Below are positions 18,052 through 29,027 of a stretch of 64,000 nt of DNA, one piece after another (the stretch's first letter is position 1; every line of letters begins with the position of its first letter). The DNA lies in the NCBI RefSeq assembly GCF_000158475.2, contig NZ_KI392031.1, forward strand, positions 448,588 to 512,587, read 5' to 3'. The translations under genes were made by a program, and so were the position numbers. Below the pieces are notes generated by a model. It was given only the letters and a program-made list of their open reading frames with translations, did not search any database and was not told the origin of the DNA. This DNA comes from Oxalobacter paraformigenes. Its GTDB lineage: Bacteria > Pseudomonadota > Gammaproteobacteria > Burkholderiales > Burkholderiaceae_D.

Positions 18052-21000
18052 TCAGGCCGTTTCTTTCGCGGCGCGGGCGGCTTTTTTCGCGGCGGCGCGT
18101 TTTTGGAAACGGTCGAGATACAGGTAAACGACAGGGGTCGTGTAAAGGGTCAGGAGCTGGCTCAACATCAGGCCGCCGACGATGGAGATGCCGAGCGGAA
18201 TGCGCATTTCGGCCCCGTCGCCGTGGCCCAGCGCCAGCGGCAGCGCGCCGAAAAGGGCGGCGGTCGTGGTCATCATGATCGGGCGGAAACGCAGGAGGCA
18301 CGCCTGATAGATGGCGTTTTCAGGCGACAGGCCCTCTTCGCGTTCGGCGACCAGCGCAAAGTCGATCATCATGATCGCGTTCTTTTTCACGATGCCGATC
18401 AAAAGCAGCACGCCGATCAAGGCAATGACGGAGAATTCGCTGCCGGCGAGAATCAGCGCGAGCAGGGCCCCGACTCCGGCGGACGGCAGGGTGGAGAGGA
18501 TGGTGACCGGATGAATGAAGCTTTCATAGAGCATGCCCAGCACGATATAGACGGCAACGAGCGCCAGCGCGATCAGCATCGGCTGGCTGGAGAGCGATTC
18601 CCGGAAGGTTTTGGCGGTGCCCTGAAAGCTGCCGACGATGGAAGAAGGCAGGCCAATGTCGGAGAGGGTCTGTTCGATGGCGACGGTCGCCTCGGACAGG
18701 GACTGGCCGGGCGGGAGGTTGAACGAGAGGGTCGAAGCGGCGAACTGGCCCTGATGGTTGACGGAAAGCGAGGTGTTGACGGGTTCCCAGCGGGCGATGG
18801 CCGACAGGGGCGTGGGGCCGGCTTTTGGCGTCTGGAGGTAGATGTGGTTTAAGGCTTCGGGGTTTTGCCAGTATTGCGGCGCGACTTCCATGACGACCTT
18901 GTACTGGTTCAGTTCGTTGTAGATGGTGGACACCTGCCGCTGGCCGAAGGCGTCGTAAAGGACGTCATCGACCTGTTTTTGCGTCAGGCCGAGCCGGGCC
19001 ATCGCGTCGCGGTCGAAAGCCAGCAGGGTTTGCAGGCCTTTCAGTTCCTGATCGGTGTTCAAATCGGCCAGCATCGGCAGTTTCGAGAGGGCGTTAAAGG
19101 CTTTGGGCGTCCATTCGCGCAGTTCGTTCAGATCGTCGCCTTGCAGCGTGTACTGGTACTGGGCGTTGGCCGGGCGTCCGCCCATGCGGATATCCTGCAC
19201 GGATTGCAAAAACAGGGTCGCGCCCGGTTCGGTAACGAGCCGCTTGCGCAGCCGGGCAATGACTTCGTCGGCGCTGGCGTCGCGTTCGGAAAGGGGTTTC
19301 AAGCTGATGAACATCCGGGCGGTGTTGCTCTGGCTGCTGCCGGTATAGGCCGAGACCTGATCGATGGCGGGGTCTTCACGGATTTTGTCGATGAAATGTT
19401 CCATTTTCCTTTGCATCGCCTGAAACGAGATGCTCTGGTCGGCGCGGATAACGCCGAACATCCGCCCGGTATCCTGTTGCGGGAAAAAGCCCTTGGGCAC
19501 GACGATGTAGAGAAAGACATTGAAGGCAATCGTCGCCATCAGGATCAGGAGGGTGATGCGCCGGTGGTCGATGGCCCGTTTGAGCGTTCTCGCGTAGGCC
19601 AATTGCAGGCTGGCAAAGAGGTGTTCGCTGGCGTTGAAGAGGCGGTTGAAGCGGTTCGGGCGGCCGGGCCCCGGCGTTTTGTCGCGGCGTTTGAGCCAGA
19701 GCGCGCACAGCATCGGCGTGGTGGTCAGCGAGATGAAGAGCGAGACGAGGATGGTGACCGAGAGGGTGACGGCAAATTCGCGGAAAAGCCGCCCGATGAT
19801 GCCGCCCATCAAAAGAATCGGGATGAAGACGGCGATTAGGGAGATGCTGATCGACAGGACGGTAAAGCCCACTTCGCGCGCGCCTTTCAAGGCCGCGTCA
19901 AACGGTTTCATGCCGCCCTCGATATGGCGCATGATGTTTTCCAGCACGACGATGGTGTCGTCCACGACGAAGCCGGTGGCAATCGTCAGGGCCATCAGGG
20001 AGAGGTTGTTCAGGGAAAACCCGGCCAGATACATGACGGTAAAGGTGCCGACGAGCGAGACGGGCACGGAAATGGCCGAGATGGCGGTGGCGCGGACATT
20101 CCGCAAAAAGAGGAAGACGACGAGAATGACCAGCCCGACGGAAATGAGCAGGGTGAATTCGACATCCGCCAGCGAACTGCGGATGGTCGGGGTGCGGTCC
20201 ATGACGACGTTCAGGTCGATGGATTCGGGGATGGAAGCGGCCAGGGCGGGCATGAGTTCATAGACCCGTTCGACGGTTTCGATGATGTTCGCGCCCGGTT
20301 CGCGGAAAATGATCAGCATCACGCAGGGTTCGCCGTTTACCATGCCGATGTTGCGCACGTCCTGCACCGAGTCGGTCACGTCGGCGACATCGGCCAGCCG
20401 GAGGGTCGCGCCGCTGGCGTGGTGGACGATCAAAGGCAGGTAGTCTTTCGCGGTTTTCGCCTGATCGTTGGCTTCGATTTTCCACTGGCGGCTGTCGTTG
20501 CCGACGAAGCCCTTGGGCCGGTTGACGTTGGTGTCCGTAATGACGTTTCGGACCTGTTCCAGACTGATGCCGTAGCGGGAAAGCTGTTGCGGGTGCAGGT
20601 CGATACGCACGGCGGGTTGCGAGCCGCCCCCGACGAAAACGTCGCCGATGCCTTCGGTCTGCATGAGTTTTTGCGCGACGATGGTGTCTGCCGCGTCGTA
20701 CATCTGGCCGCGCGTCAGCGAACCGGATGTCATGGATAAAATCATGATGGGGGCGTCGGCCGGGTTGATCTTGCGGTAGGTCGGGTTGGACGGCATGCCG
20801 GTCGGCAGGAGGGCGCGGGCGGCGTTGATCGCGGACTGGACATCGCGGGCCGCGCCGTCGATGTTTCTGGAAAGGTCGAACTGGAGCGTGATATCGGTCG
20901 TGCCGAGCGTGCTGGTCGAGGTGATTTCGGTAATGCCGGCAATCCGGCCGAGCGAGCGTTCCAGCGGGGTGGCGACGGTGGCGGCCATGGTTTCGGGACT

Positions 21001-21162
21001 CGCGCCCGGCAGTTTTGCCCGCACGCGGATGGTCGGGAAATCGACTTGCGGCAGCGGGGAAACAGGCAGAAAGTTGAACGCGACGATGCCGGCCAGCAGG
21101 ATGGCGACCGTGACCAGTACGGTGGCGACGGGCCGGCGGATGAAGAGTTCGGAAAAGGTCAC
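18052..21162 (-). CDS. mdtC: RND multidrug efflux transporter, MdtC/MuxC type
   Basis: A 1036-aa inner-membrane proton/drug antiporter of the HAE1 family. It has 12 membrane segments with two large periplasmic loops, the N-terminal helix L-F-I-R-R-P-V-A-T, the TM4 pair D-D in [13 protein letters not shown], and the conserved G[13 protein letters not shown] segment. The start is GTG at 21162 with GAGGAGA overlapping the mdtB stop region, 12 bp after mdtB, implying translational coupling. Paired RND genes are characteristic of MdtBC/MuxBC heterotrimeric pumps exporting bile salts, novobiocin and similar compounds. Which of the two genes is B or C is assigned from order only. Confidence 0.93.
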   Translation of the reverse strand: MTFSELFIRRPVATVLVTVAILLAGIVAFNFLPVSPLPQVDFPTIRVRAKLPGASPETMAATVATPLERSLGRIAGITEITSTSTLGTTDITLQFDLSRNIDGAARDVQSAINAARALLPTGMPSNPTYRKINPADAPIMILSMTSGSLTRGQMYDAADTIVAQKLMQTEGIGDVFVGGGSQPAVRIDLHPQQLSRYGISLEQVRNVITDTNVNRPKGFVGNDSRQWKIEANDQAKTAKDYLPLIVHHASGATLRLADVADVTDSVQDVRNIGMVNGEPCVMLIIFREPGANIIETVERVYELMPALAASIPESIDLNVVMDRTPTIRSSLADVEFTLLISVGLVILVVFLFLRNVRATAISAISVPVSLVGTFTVMYLAGFSLNNLSLMALTIATGFVVDDTIVVLENIMRHIEGGMKPFDAALKGAREVGFTVLSISISLIAVFIPILLMGGIIGRLFREFAVTLSVTILVSLFISLTTTPMLCALWLKRRDKTPGPGRPNRFNRLFNASEHLFASLQLAYARTLKRAIDHRRITLLILMATIAFNVFLYIVVPKGFFPQQDTGRMFGVIRADQSISFQAMQRKMEHFIDKIREDPAIDQVSAYTGSSQSNTARMFISLKPLSERDASADEVIARLRKRLVTEPGATLFLQSVQDIRMGGRPANAQYQYTLQGDDLNELREWTPKAFNALSKLPMLADLNTDQELKGLQTLLAFDRDAMARLGLTQKQVDDVLYDAFGQRQVSTIYNELNQYKVVMEVAPQYWQNPEALNHIYLQTPKAGPTPLSAIARWEPVNTSLSVNHQGQFAASTLSFNLPPGQSLSEATVAIEQTLSDIGLPSSIVGSFQGTAKTFRESLSSQPMLIALALVAVYIVLGMLYESFIHPVTILSTLPSAGVGALLALILAGSEFSVIALIGVLLLIGIVKKNAIMMIDFALVAEREEGLSPENAIYQACLLRFRPIMMTTTAALFGALPLALGHGDGAEMRIPLGISIVGGLMLSQLLTLYTTPVVYLYLDRFQKRAAAKKAARAAKETA

Positions 21163-21174
21163 CGGCGTCTCTCC

Positions 21175-24100
21175 TCAGACCCGGTTCGAGCCGTCGATGG
21201 CGTGGGACGCCGTTTTTTCGACCCGTCTTGCCAGCCGGTCGAAATACAGGTAAATGACCGGCGTCGTAAAGAGCGTCAGCACCTGGCTGACCAGAAGGCC
21301 GCCGACCATGGTGATGCCGAGCGGATTGCGCAGTTCGGAGCCGATGCCGGTCGCCAGCATCAGGGGCAGCGCGCCCAGAAGCGCGGCCATCGTCGTCATC
21401 ATGATGGGGCGGAAGCGCAAAAGGCAGGCTTCGTAAATCGCGTCGCGCGGGGACAGGCCCTCTTCGCGTTCGGCGACCAGCGCAAAATCAATCATCATGA
21501 TGGCGTTCTTTTTCACGATGCCGATCAGAAGGATAATGCCGATGATCGCGATAACCGACAGATCGTTGCCGGTTATCATCAGGGCCAAAAGCGCGCCGAT
21601 GCCGGCGGACGGCAGGGTGGACAGGATGGTGATCGGGTGGATGTAGCTTTCATAGAGGATGCCCAGCACGATGTACATGGTGACGATGGCGGCGACGATC
21701 AGCCACAGCGTCGAGGAGAGAGACGACTGGAAGGCCATCGCCGCACCCTGGAACTGCGTCTGGATGCTTTGCGGCATTTGCAGGGCTTCTTCCGCTTCCA
21801 GAATGGCCGAGACGGCTCCCGAAAGCGAGGAACCGGGCGTCAGGTTGAACGAGACGGTGGCAGTCGGGAACTGGCCCAGGCGGTTGATGACGAGGGTGGA
21901 GGGCCGCTGTTCGATGGTGGCGACCGCGTCCAGCGGCACGAGCGCGCCGGACGCGGTCGCCACATAAATGCCCTTGATCGAAAGCGGGGTTTGCCGTTCG
22001 TGTTCCTGCACCTCGAGGACGACGCGGTACTGGTTGGTCTGGGTGTAGATGGTCGAGATCAGGCGCTGGCCGAAGGCGTTATAGAGGGCGTTGTCGATGT
22101 CGGCGGTGGTCACGCCGAGGCGCGAGGCGGTGTCGCGGTCGATGGCAAGGTAAGCCATCAGGCCGTTTTCCTGAAGGTCGGACGCCACATCCGCCAGTTC
22201 CGGGAGCGCTTTCAGGCGTTCGACGAGTTTCGGCGTCCATTCGGACAGGGCTTTCTGGCTCATGGCTTGCAGGGTGAACTGGTATTGCATCCGGCTGGCG
22301 CGGCTGTCGATGCTGATGTCTTGCACGGGTTGCAGGTAAAGCGCCATGCCCGCGATGCCGGAGGCGGCTTCGGAAAGCCGGTTCATGACGGTATGGATAT
22401 CGTCGCGTTCGCTCTTGGGCTTCAAATTGATCAGGAGCCGGCCATTGTTGGGCGCGGCGTTGTTGCCGTCCACGCCGATGAACGAGGAGAGGCTGGCGAC
22501 GGCCGGGTCGTTGAGCAGTTTTCCGATCAGTTTTTCCTGCTGGTCTCCCATCGCGGCAAAGGAGATGGATTCCGACGCTTCCGAAATACCCTGTATGACG
22601 CCGGTATCCTGTACCGGGAAAAAGCCTTTGGGGATGACAAGGTATAAAAGCGCGGTCAGGACGACGGTGCCGACGGCGACCGAAAGCGTCAGTTTCTGGT
22701 GGTCGAGCACCCGGTTCAGGCAGTGGCCGTATTTTTCGATCACGCGGTCGAAGAAGCGGCCGCTGGCGTGATAAAACCGGCCCTGTTTTTCTTCGGGGAT
22801 GTGTTTTAAAAGCCGGGCGGAGATCATCGGCGTCAGGGTCAGCGAAATGACGGCCGAGATCAGGATGGAAACGGAGAGCGTGACGGCGAATTCCCGGAAA
22901 AGCCGGCCGATCACGTCGCCCATGAAAAGGAGCGGGATCAGGACGGCGATCAGCGAAACGGTCAGCGAAATGATCGTGAAGCCGATCTGTTTCGAGCCTT
23001 TCAAGGCGGCTTCCATCGGCTTGTCGCCCGCTTCGATATAGCGGGCGATGTTTTCGAGCATGACAATGGCGTCGTCCACGACGAAACCGGTGGCGATCGT
23101 CAGGGCCATCAGGGTCAGGTTATTGATCGAAAAGCCGGCCAGATACATGACGCCGAAGGTGCCGACAAGCGAGAGGGGGACGGCGACCGCCGGGATGAGG
23201 GTGGCGGTCAGGTTGCGCAGGAAAAGGAAGACGACGAGGACGACTAAGGCAATGGCCATGACGAGTTCGTGTTCCACGTCGGAAACCGAGGCGCGAATCG
23301 TCGTTGTCCGGTCGGAGAGGATGTCCACATCGACGGCGGCAGGCAGGCTGTTCTGCAATGGCGGCAGCAATTCCTTGATGCGGTCGGCGACCGCAATCAC
23401 ATTGGCGCCCGGCTGGCGCTGGACGGTCAGGATAACGGCCGGTTTGTCGCCGGCCCATGCGGAAAGCCGGGCGTTTTCCGCGCCGTCGATAACATGGGCG
23501 ATGTCTTTTAACCTGACGGGTGAGCCGTCCCTGTAGGCGATGATGATGTTTTCGAACTCGGCGGCGGATTTCAGCTGGTCGTTGCCGTCGATGGTCGAGG
23601 CCTGAAGCGGGCCGTCGAAGCTGCCTTTGGCCTGATTGACGTTGGCCGCGGCCACCGCGGTGCGGACGTTTTCGAGCGTCAGGCCACGGGCGGCAAGGGC
23701 TTTTGAATGGGCCTGGATGCGGACGGCGGGGCGCTGGCCGCCGCTGATGGAAACCAGCCCGACGCCGGGCACTTGCGAGAGTTTCTGGGCGATGCGGGTG
23801 TCGGCCAGGTCTTCCAGTTTGGTGATGGTCAGGGTCGGCGACGTGACGGCAATCGTCAGAATCGGCGTGTCGGCCGGATTGACCTTGTTATAGACCGGCG
23901 GGTTGGGCAGGTCGGGGGGCAGGAGGTTGTTGGCGGCGTTGATGGCGGCCTGCACTTCCTGTTCGGCCACGTCCAGCGTCAGCGACAGGGTGAATTGCAG
24001 GGTGACGACGGACACGCCTTCGGAGCTGGCGGAAGCCATCTGTTCCAGCCCTGGCATCTGGCCGAACTGGCGTTCCAGCGGCGCGGTGATGGTCGAGGCG

Positions 24101-24276
24101 ACGACTTCGGGACTCGCGCCCGGATAATAGGTGACGACCTGAATCGTCGGGTAATCGACTTCGGGCAGGGCGGAGACCGGCAACAGTTTCCAGGCCACCA
24201 GCCCGGACAACAGGATCGCCACCATGAAGAGGATGGTGGCAACAGGGCGGAGGATGAACGGGCGGGAGGGGTTCAT
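21175..24276 (-). CDS. mdtB: RND multidrug efflux transporter, MdtB/MuxB type
   Basis: A 1033-aa HAE1-family RND protein, first of the RND pair. It shows the N-terminal P-F-I-L-R-P-V-A-T helix, the periplasmic porter domain with S-x-x-G-x-S-V-V-T-L-Q-F, the TM4 proton-relay pair in [12 protein letters not shown], and the [10 protein letters not shown] box. It is separated from mdtA by 12 bp and from mdtC by 12 bp. It is related to, but clearly distinct from, the downstream copy, as expected for a heteromeric MdtBC-type pump. Confidence 0.93.
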   Translation of the reverse strand: MNPSRPFILRPVATILFMVAILLSGLVAWKLLPVSALPEVDYPTIQVVTYYPGASPEVVASTITAPLERQFGQMPGLEQMASASSEGVSVVTLQFTLSLTLDVAEQEVQAAINAANNLLPPDLPNPPVYNKVNPADTPILTIAVTSPTLTITKLEDLADTRIAQKLSQVPGVGLVSISGGQRPAVRIQAHSKALAARGLTLENVRTAVAAANVNQAKGSFDGPLQASTIDGNDQLKSAAEFENIIIAYRDGSPVRLKDIAHVIDGAENARLSAWAGDKPAVILTVQRQPGANVIAVADRIKELLPPLQNSLPAAVDVDILSDRTTTIRASVSDVEHELVMAIALVVLVVFLFLRNLTATLIPAVAVPLSLVGTFGVMYLAGFSINNLTLMALTIATGFVVDDAIVMLENIARYIEAGDKPMEAALKGSKQIGFTIISLTVSLIAVLIPLLFMGDVIGRLFREFAVTLSVSILISAVISLTLTPMISARLLKHIPEEKQGRFYHASGRFFDRVIEKYGHCLNRVLDHQKLTLSVAVGTVVLTALLYLVIPKGFFPVQDTGVIQGISEASESISFAAMGDQQEKLIGKLLNDPAVASLSSFIGVDGNNAAPNNGRLLINLKPKSERDDIHTVMNRLSEAASGIAGMALYLQPVQDISIDSRASRMQYQFTLQAMSQKALSEWTPKLVERLKALPELADVASDLQENGLMAYLAIDRDTASRLGVTTADIDNALYNAFGQRLISTIYTQTNQYRVVLEVQEHERQTPLSIKGIYVATASGALVPLDAVATIEQRPSTLVINRLGQFPTATVSFNLTPGSSLSGAVSAILEAEEALQMPQSIQTQFQGAAMAFQSSLSSTLWLIVAAIVTMYIVLGILYESYIHPITILSTLPSAGIGALLALMITGNDLSVIAIIGIILLIGIVKKNAIMMIDFALVAEREEGLSPRDAIYEACLLRFRPIMMTTMAALLGALPLMLATGIGSELRNPLGITMVGGLLVSQVLTLFTTPVIYLYFDRLARRVEKTASHAIDGSNRV

Positions 24277-24288
24277 GCCGGTTTGCGC

Positions 24289-25719
24289 CTAGGGTTGGGG
24301 TGACCGGGCTGTGTTGCCGGAGGGAATTCCGGCCGGGGCGGCAGTTTCCGCTTTTTCATCGCCTGCCGGTTTTCCGGGGATGGCAGCTTGTGTCGGCCGG
24401 GTCGTCCGGACGTTTTCCGGCAGCCGGGCGGCTTGCGTTCCGGCTGGTTCGGGCGCTGGCGTTTCGCCGGTTTCGGCCCCGGTGTTTTGGAGTGGTTTCG
24501 GGTTTGGTGCGGGGGTGGATTCCGAAGAGGCGGATTCAGGTGAAGCGGCCTGCGGGGCAGTGCCAGTGTCGCCGCTTGCGGCGGCACGGCGATCGACGAT
24601 GCGGATTTTCGAGCCGTCCCGGAGCTTGTCCACGCCGTCGATCACGACGATCTGGCCGGGTTCCAGCCCGTCCTCGATGATGGTGTTGTCACCGGAAGTC
24701 GCGCCGGTTTTGACCCTGACGAGGCTGACGGTATTGTTGTCATTGACGCGATAGACGGTATGGCCGAGTTTGCCGAGCTGGATGGCCACAGTCGGCACGA
24801 GGATGGCGTTCTCTTGCGAGCCGAGGTGCAGGTGGACGTTGACGAACTGGTTGGGAAAGAGTTCGCCGCGGGTGTTGGCGAATTTCGCCTTGATGCCGAT
24901 GGTGCCGGTATCGGTGTTCAGCCGGTTGTCCAGCGCCAGAAGCGTGCCTTCGGCGATTTGGCGGCGGTTTTCGCGGTCCCAGGCGGAAACGGCCAGTTTC
25001 CGGTTGGCGGCATACGCCTGCAATACCTGTCCCAGATCGACTTCAGGGATGGAAAAGACGACGTTGATCGGCTGTTCCTGTGTGATGGTCACGATGCCGC
25101 CGGTATCGCTGGCCTGGACAATGTTGCCCAGATCGACCTGCCGCAGGCCGGCACGTCCGGAAATCGGGGCGGTAATGCGGCTGTAGGTGAGCTGGAGGCG
25201 GGCATTGTCCACCGCGCCCTGATCGAGTTTCACGGCGCCTTCGTACTGCTTGACCAGCGCTTCCTGCGTATCGACCTGCTGCTTCGCGATGGAATTCTGT
25301 TCCAGCAGTTGCCGGTAGCGTTTCAGGTCGAGCCGGGCGTTTTCGAGAAGCGCCTTGTCGCGCATGAGTTGCCCTTCTGCCTGCATCAGGGCGGCTTTGA
25401 AGGGCCGGGCGTCGAGTTCGGCGAGCAGCTGGCCTTCTTTGACAAGCTGCCCTTCGGTGAAGTGCAGTTTCATCAGCTGGCCGTCCACCCGGCTGCGGAC
25501 GGTGGCGGTGTACGTTGAATTGACGGTGCCCAGCGCGTCGATACGGAGCGGGGCGTCTTCCTGCCTGACGGGGGCGACGCCGACGGCCACCGTCATGCCC
25601 CGCGGGGCGACGGCCCGGTTTTTGGCGACCATCCAGTACAGGCTCCAGATCAGAAGGACAAGAATCAGGACGGCTGAGGCGATCACGAGGGGGCGGCGGA
25701 GTCTGGCGTTCTTTGGCAT
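24289..25719 (-). CDS. mdtA: RND periplasmic adaptor (membrane fusion protein), MdtA/MuxA type
   Basis: Periplasmic adaptor that links the RND pumps to the outer-membrane factor. The 476-aa product from the ATG at 25719 has one N-terminal membrane anchor (about residues 10-30), a lipoyl/biotinyl half-motif V-R-S-R-V-D-G-Q-L, an alpha-hairpin (about 100-180), the second lipoyl half with I-S-G-R-A-G-L-R-Q-V-D-L-G-N, and beta-barrel and membrane-proximal domains. A Pro/Ala/Glu-rich C-terminal tail of about 80 residues is longer than usual. The start is uncertain: the 25719 ATG has no good ribosome site, and the frame is open up to a GTG at 25791. It is the first gene of the efflux operon. Confidence 0.9.
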   Translation of the reverse strand: MPKNARLRRPLVIASAVLILVLLIWSLYWMVAKNRAVAPRGMTVAVGVAPVRQEDAPLRIDALGTVNSTYTATVRSRVDGQLMKLHFTEGQLVKEGQLLAELDARPFKAALMQAEGQLMRDKALLENARLDLKRYRQLLEQNSIAKQQVDTQEALVKQYEGAVKLDQGAVDNARLQLTYSRITAPISGRAGLRQVDLGNIVQASDTGGIVTITQEQPINVVFSIPEVDLGQVLQAYAANRKLAVSAWDRENRRQIAEGTLLALDNRLNTDTGTIGIKAKFANTRGELFPNQFVNVHLHLGSQENAILVPTVAIQLGKLGHTVYRVNDNNTVSLVRVKTGATSGDNTIIEDGLEPGQIVVIDGVDKLRDGSKIRIVDRRAAASGDTGTAPQAASPESASSESTPAPNPKPLQNTGAETGETPAPEPAGTQAARLPENVRTTRPTQAAIPGKPAGDEKAETAAPAGIPSGNTARSPQP

Positions 25720-25915
25720 GTAGGCACTGGAGTGGTCTGATGGTGAAAGAGAAAATCCGGGTCGGGAAAAAACGGCATGGTTCGCAGACACAGCCTGAAA
25801 GCCGCTCGATCCGGCGGCGTGCCGTTTTGCAGCCCAAAAGAATGCGTCAGGGCAAACCGGTTCCCATACATTGTAATTCTATCCCTTTCCGCCAAACAAT
25901 ACCGATCCGGAGGCT

Positions 25916-25932
25916 GTTACAAGGCGTTACAA
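25916..25932 (-). promoter_or_regulatory. Candidate response-regulator site upstream of the mdt operon
   Basis: Two direct copies of GTTACAA (25916-25922 and 25926-25932) are spaced exactly 10 bp start to start, about 200 bp upstream of mdtA. Direct hexamers one helical turn apart are the usual arrangement for OmpR-family response regulators; in E. coli the mdtABC operon is driven by BaeR of that family. The assignment is inference. Confidence 0.3.
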
Positions 25933-26461
25933 ATTAGGGCACTGACGGCATGTTTCTGTTGAAAAAAGCCGACATCGGCAAGCGGGAAAGACAGGGTTGC
26001 AGAAAGAAGCGGGCATGACCGGACCGGCTACCGGACGAGTTGGCCTGAACGGTCAAAAAACGGGACCGTTTCAAACAGATAAAGTGTTTGCTTGCGGCAA
26101 AAAGGAGGGATTAAGGGGAAATGTTGTGTGAAAAAAACAGGGACGGCCTTCCATGAAGCCTCCGCAAATAAACATTAACGGATTCGTCCACAAGGGCCAA
26201 ACACTTTAAAAGACAGCGTCAAGCTTATCAAATTTCGGGGAAAACCGGAAAAGGAAATGGTGCTTTTCCGGTTTTTAAAAAAGCGGCAAGGAAAAGGAAA
26301 AAATCAGAAACACCATGAAAATCAAGAGTTTGAACATGAAAAATGTCCGTTAATGTTTATTAACGGACACTGGAAGACAGAACGGATCGGAAGCGGGTTC
26401 CGGCGGTTGTCAGGGAGCGTCTTCCGGGAACGATTTGTTTAACCTTGAGGAAACCCCTGCC
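25933..26461. other. Repeat-rich regulatory region upstream of the second autotransporter
   Basis: There is no gene here. The region contains two interleaved long-range inverted repeats (26080-26090 with 26198-26208; 26167-26182 with 26346-26361) and a perfect short hairpin at 26344-26369. The ribosome site GAGGA of the autotransporter lies at 26447-26451. Confidence 0.6.
26344..26369 (+). repeat. Perfect 11-bp inverted repeat upstream of the autotransporter
   Basis: TGTCCGTTAAT and ATTAACGGACA are separated by GTTT. No T tract follows, so it is more likely an operator or a 5'-UTR hairpin than a terminator. Its core also matches, in inverted orientation, 16 bp at 26167-26182. Confidence 0.6.
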
Positions 26462-28801
26462 ATGTATATTGTTACTTCCCCGAAAAAAAAGAAAGAGTCA
26501 GTCGGCAAATTCTGCCTGACGGCGATCGCCGCTGCCGTTCTGGTCACGGTTTGCCCGGCTCATGCCGGGATCACAGATGTGTCCGAGCTCCAGTCGGACA
26601 AGCTGGTTGATGGTTACGTATCCAGTGACGACATCAATGTCTCGGACAAGAATCACTATTTGCACGGCATTATCGCTGCGCAACCGGGAGCCACTGTCAC
26701 GCTGGACGGAAAGCATATTTCGTCTTCAATGGCGCTGGACAAGGATTTCGGAAATGACTATACCCTTTCCGGCGTGACGGCTGCCGGTTTCCTGAGTGAA
26801 CAGGACGCCAGCCAGGAAGGCGCCACGTTGAACCTGGGGGGAAGCGATACGGAATCGATCCGGATTGCCTCGTCGGCGAAAGGAATGGGCAAAACGACCG
26901 GACTGGGAGCGATAGGGATATGGGCATATAACCAGCACAAAAATACCGGGAAGGGCGGCCAGCTGATCGTGACCGCCAAAAATCTCGAAGTGAACGTCCA
27001 TTCCGAAAGTGGCGACGCTTACGGTATCTATGCGCAGAATTCCTCGACGCAGGCCACAAAGGACAAGGCGACGCTCATTGTCAACGCCGACAATACGCGA
27101 ATCAATGTGACGTCCGGCATCAAGGGCAACGCAGCGGGTATTGTCGCCATGTCGGAAGGCATCGTCAAAGTCAACGGCCATCTGGAAGTCAATGCCGACA
27201 AGGCTGTCGTGGCGCGCGGGAATGCCGTCGTCAGAATCAATGAATCCGGTGACAGGATCGTCAAACTGAACGGCGATATCGACTTCAACTATGATAACAA
27301 AACGTCGGGAACGGGCGTCGATGCCGATGTGCTGGTCAATCTGAGCGGAGCGGATTCATACTGGAACGGCAATACGGCGGTTTCTTACGGTACCGGGAAA
27401 CCGGCTGACGATCAGAAACTGAACGCGAGCGGCCTGAAACTGGGGCTTTCCAGCGGCGCGCAGTGGAATCCGACAGTCATTGCGGAAAAGCAGGGAGCAA
27501 CGGAAGGGGTCGCCCCTGTTGCGATCAACGAACTGGCCCTGAACAACGGCGTCATCAATCTCAACCACGGGAATGCGCAGACTGTCAGCGTCAAAACCCT
27601 GAAAGGAACAGGCGGCACAGTCAACATCAAAACGACAACCGCGGACGGCAAGAATTTCGATGCGGGGTCGCTTGAAGTAGGGCAGGTTGAAGCCAATAAC
27701 GGCACACCCGGCCTTGCCGTCAACTTCACCGGCATCACGGCTGACGATGTGGTCGATATGACGAACCTGAAAGACAAGGTGACGGTTGCCGACAAAAGCA
27801 ATGGCGGCATTAGCCAGACGCAAACCGTAGCCGAAGGCGTCGTCAAGGGAACGCTGATCCAGAACGTCGATGAAAACGGCAACGTCACTGCCGTGACAGA
27901 ACAGCGGAATACCGGGACCGAGGCGCTGAAACAGATCGGAGCGATGAATTTCCTGACTTTCCGCGCCCAGATGAACGATGTTTCAAAACGTATGGGCGAT
28001 TTGCGCACGATGCCGCAGGCGTCCGGCATATGGGCACGGGCCATCGCCGGCCAGAGCGAATACAAGAGCATCCACAACACTTACCAGACCCTTCAGGTCG
28101 GTGCGGATCGGCGTATCGGCGATTTCTATATCGGCGGTACTGTCAACTACACTGACGGGGACGGCAAGCTGAACAATGGCTCTACCGACGACAAGAACTA
28201 CAGCTTCGGCCTTTACGGCGGCTGGCTGGGTGAAGACGGCCAGTTCGTCGATGTCATTGTCAAGCGGCACAAACTGGAAACCGATTTCGATATCGGCTAT
28301 CTGGGCGGCGTAACCGGTTCGGGCAGCATGGACACCTGGGGGACTTCGGCTTCCGTCGAATACGGATGGCGTTTCGGTCTTGGCCCAACAGGATATTACG
28401 TCGAACCGCAGGCAGAACTGATGATCGGTCATTTGAACAGTGTGAGCTACACCAACCGGACCAGTCTGGGCGACGTGCGGGTCAAACAGGACGGCATCAA
28501 GACGACAGTGGGACGGCTGGGGCTGGCAGGCGGCTGGGTTTCCCCCGACAAGACCGGCAGTCTGTACGTCAAGGCCAGCGTCTTGCATGACTGGGAAGGC
28601 GACGCGAAAACCAGCACGAGCAAGGACGGCATAATCCGGAGCGAAACCGAAGAAATGGGAGGGACCTGGGGAGAATTCGCGCTGGGCGGCACCTGGAATA
28701 TCAACAAGAACCTTGCGGCGTATGGGGAAGTGGAAACGACAGCCGGCAACCCGGTCAGAACCACCTATCAGGTCAGCGGAGGCATCCGTTACAGCTTCTA
28801 G
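26462..28801 (+). CDS. Autotransporter outer-membrane protein
   Basis: A 779-aa type Va autotransporter. The signal peptide is K-K-K-K-x-S-V-G-K-F-C followed by a hydrophobic core and A-H-A-G. The passenger (about 35-480) is Asn/Gly/Thr/Lys-rich with beta-helix-like N-L-x-V-x-A-x-x periodicity. The C-terminal barrel (about 500-779) begins near M-P-Q-A-S-G-I-W-A-R-A-I-A-G-Q, contains Y-Y-V-E-P-Q-A-E-L, and ends in V-S-G-G-I-R-Y-S-F with the required terminal Phe. The ATG at 26462 follows GAGGA at 10-bp spacing; the frame opens at 26435 without a signal. It shares the barrel architecture, but not the repeat pattern, of the autotransporter at 9.9-12.6 kb. It is probably an adhesin. Confidence 0.9.
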   Translation: MYIVTSPKKKKESVGKFCLTAIAAAVLVTVCPAHAGITDVSELQSDKLVDGYVSSDDINVSDKNHYLHGIIAAQPGATVTLDGKHISSSMALDKDFGNDYTLSGVTAAGFLSEQDASQEGATLNLGGSDTESIRIASSAKGMGKTTGLGAIGIWAYNQHKNTGKGGQLIVTAKNLEVNVHSESGDAYGIYAQNSSTQATKDKATLIVNADNTRINVTSGIKGNAAGIVAMSEGIVKVNGHLEVNADKAVVARGNAVVRINESGDRIVKLNGDIDFNYDNKTSGTGVDADVLVNLSGADSYWNGNTAVSYGTGKPADDQKLNASGLKLGLSSGAQWNPTVIAEKQGATEGVAPVAINELALNNGVINLNHGNAQTVSVKTLKGTGGTVNIKTTTADGKNFDAGSLEVGQVEANNGTPGLAVNFTGITADDVVDMTNLKDKVTVADKSNGGISQTQTVAEGVVKGTLIQNVDENGNVTAVTEQRNTGTEALKQIGAMNFLTFRAQMNDVSKRMGDLRTMPQASGIWARAIAGQSEYKSIHNTYQTLQVGADRRIGDFYIGGTVNYTDGDGKLNNGSTDDKNYSFGLYGGWLGEDGQFVDVIVKRHKLETDFDIGYLGGVTGSGSMDTWGTSASVEYGWRFGLGPTGYYVEPQAELMIGHLNSVSYTNRTSLGDVRVKQDGIKTTVGRLGLAGGWVSPDKTGSLYVKASVLHDWEGDAKTSTSKDGIIRSETEEMGGTWGEFALGGTWNINKNLAAYGEVETTAGNPVRTTYQVSGGIRYSF

Positions 28802-28860
28802 AAACCACCGGTAAAGGAACGGCCGGGCAAGCCGCGTGCCCTTCCTTTTTCCCTCTTTTT

Positions 28861-28901
28861 ATCCCGCTTGAAGCTTGTGCCTGGAGCGGGATTTTCTTTT
28901 T
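28861..28901 (+). terminator. Terminator after the second autotransporter
   Basis: Stem ATCCCGCT (28861-28868) / AGCGGGAT (28885-28892) followed by a T-rich run, 60 bp past the stop. Confidence 0.8.
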
Positions 28902-29027
28902 GGCGGATGCTGCAGGGGATGGGAAATAGCCCGAAAGCCGGTCAATCCGGAGACAGGCCGTTTTTCTTCCAAAAAGCGTGCCGGGCAACCCGGTTTCCCG
29001 GCATTTGAATTTTTTTTCCGTCAAACC

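Noticed and set aside
21046-22647. 533-codon plus-strand open frame opposite mdtB
   Set aside because: Antisense shadow of an RND gene; biased composition and no ribosome site.
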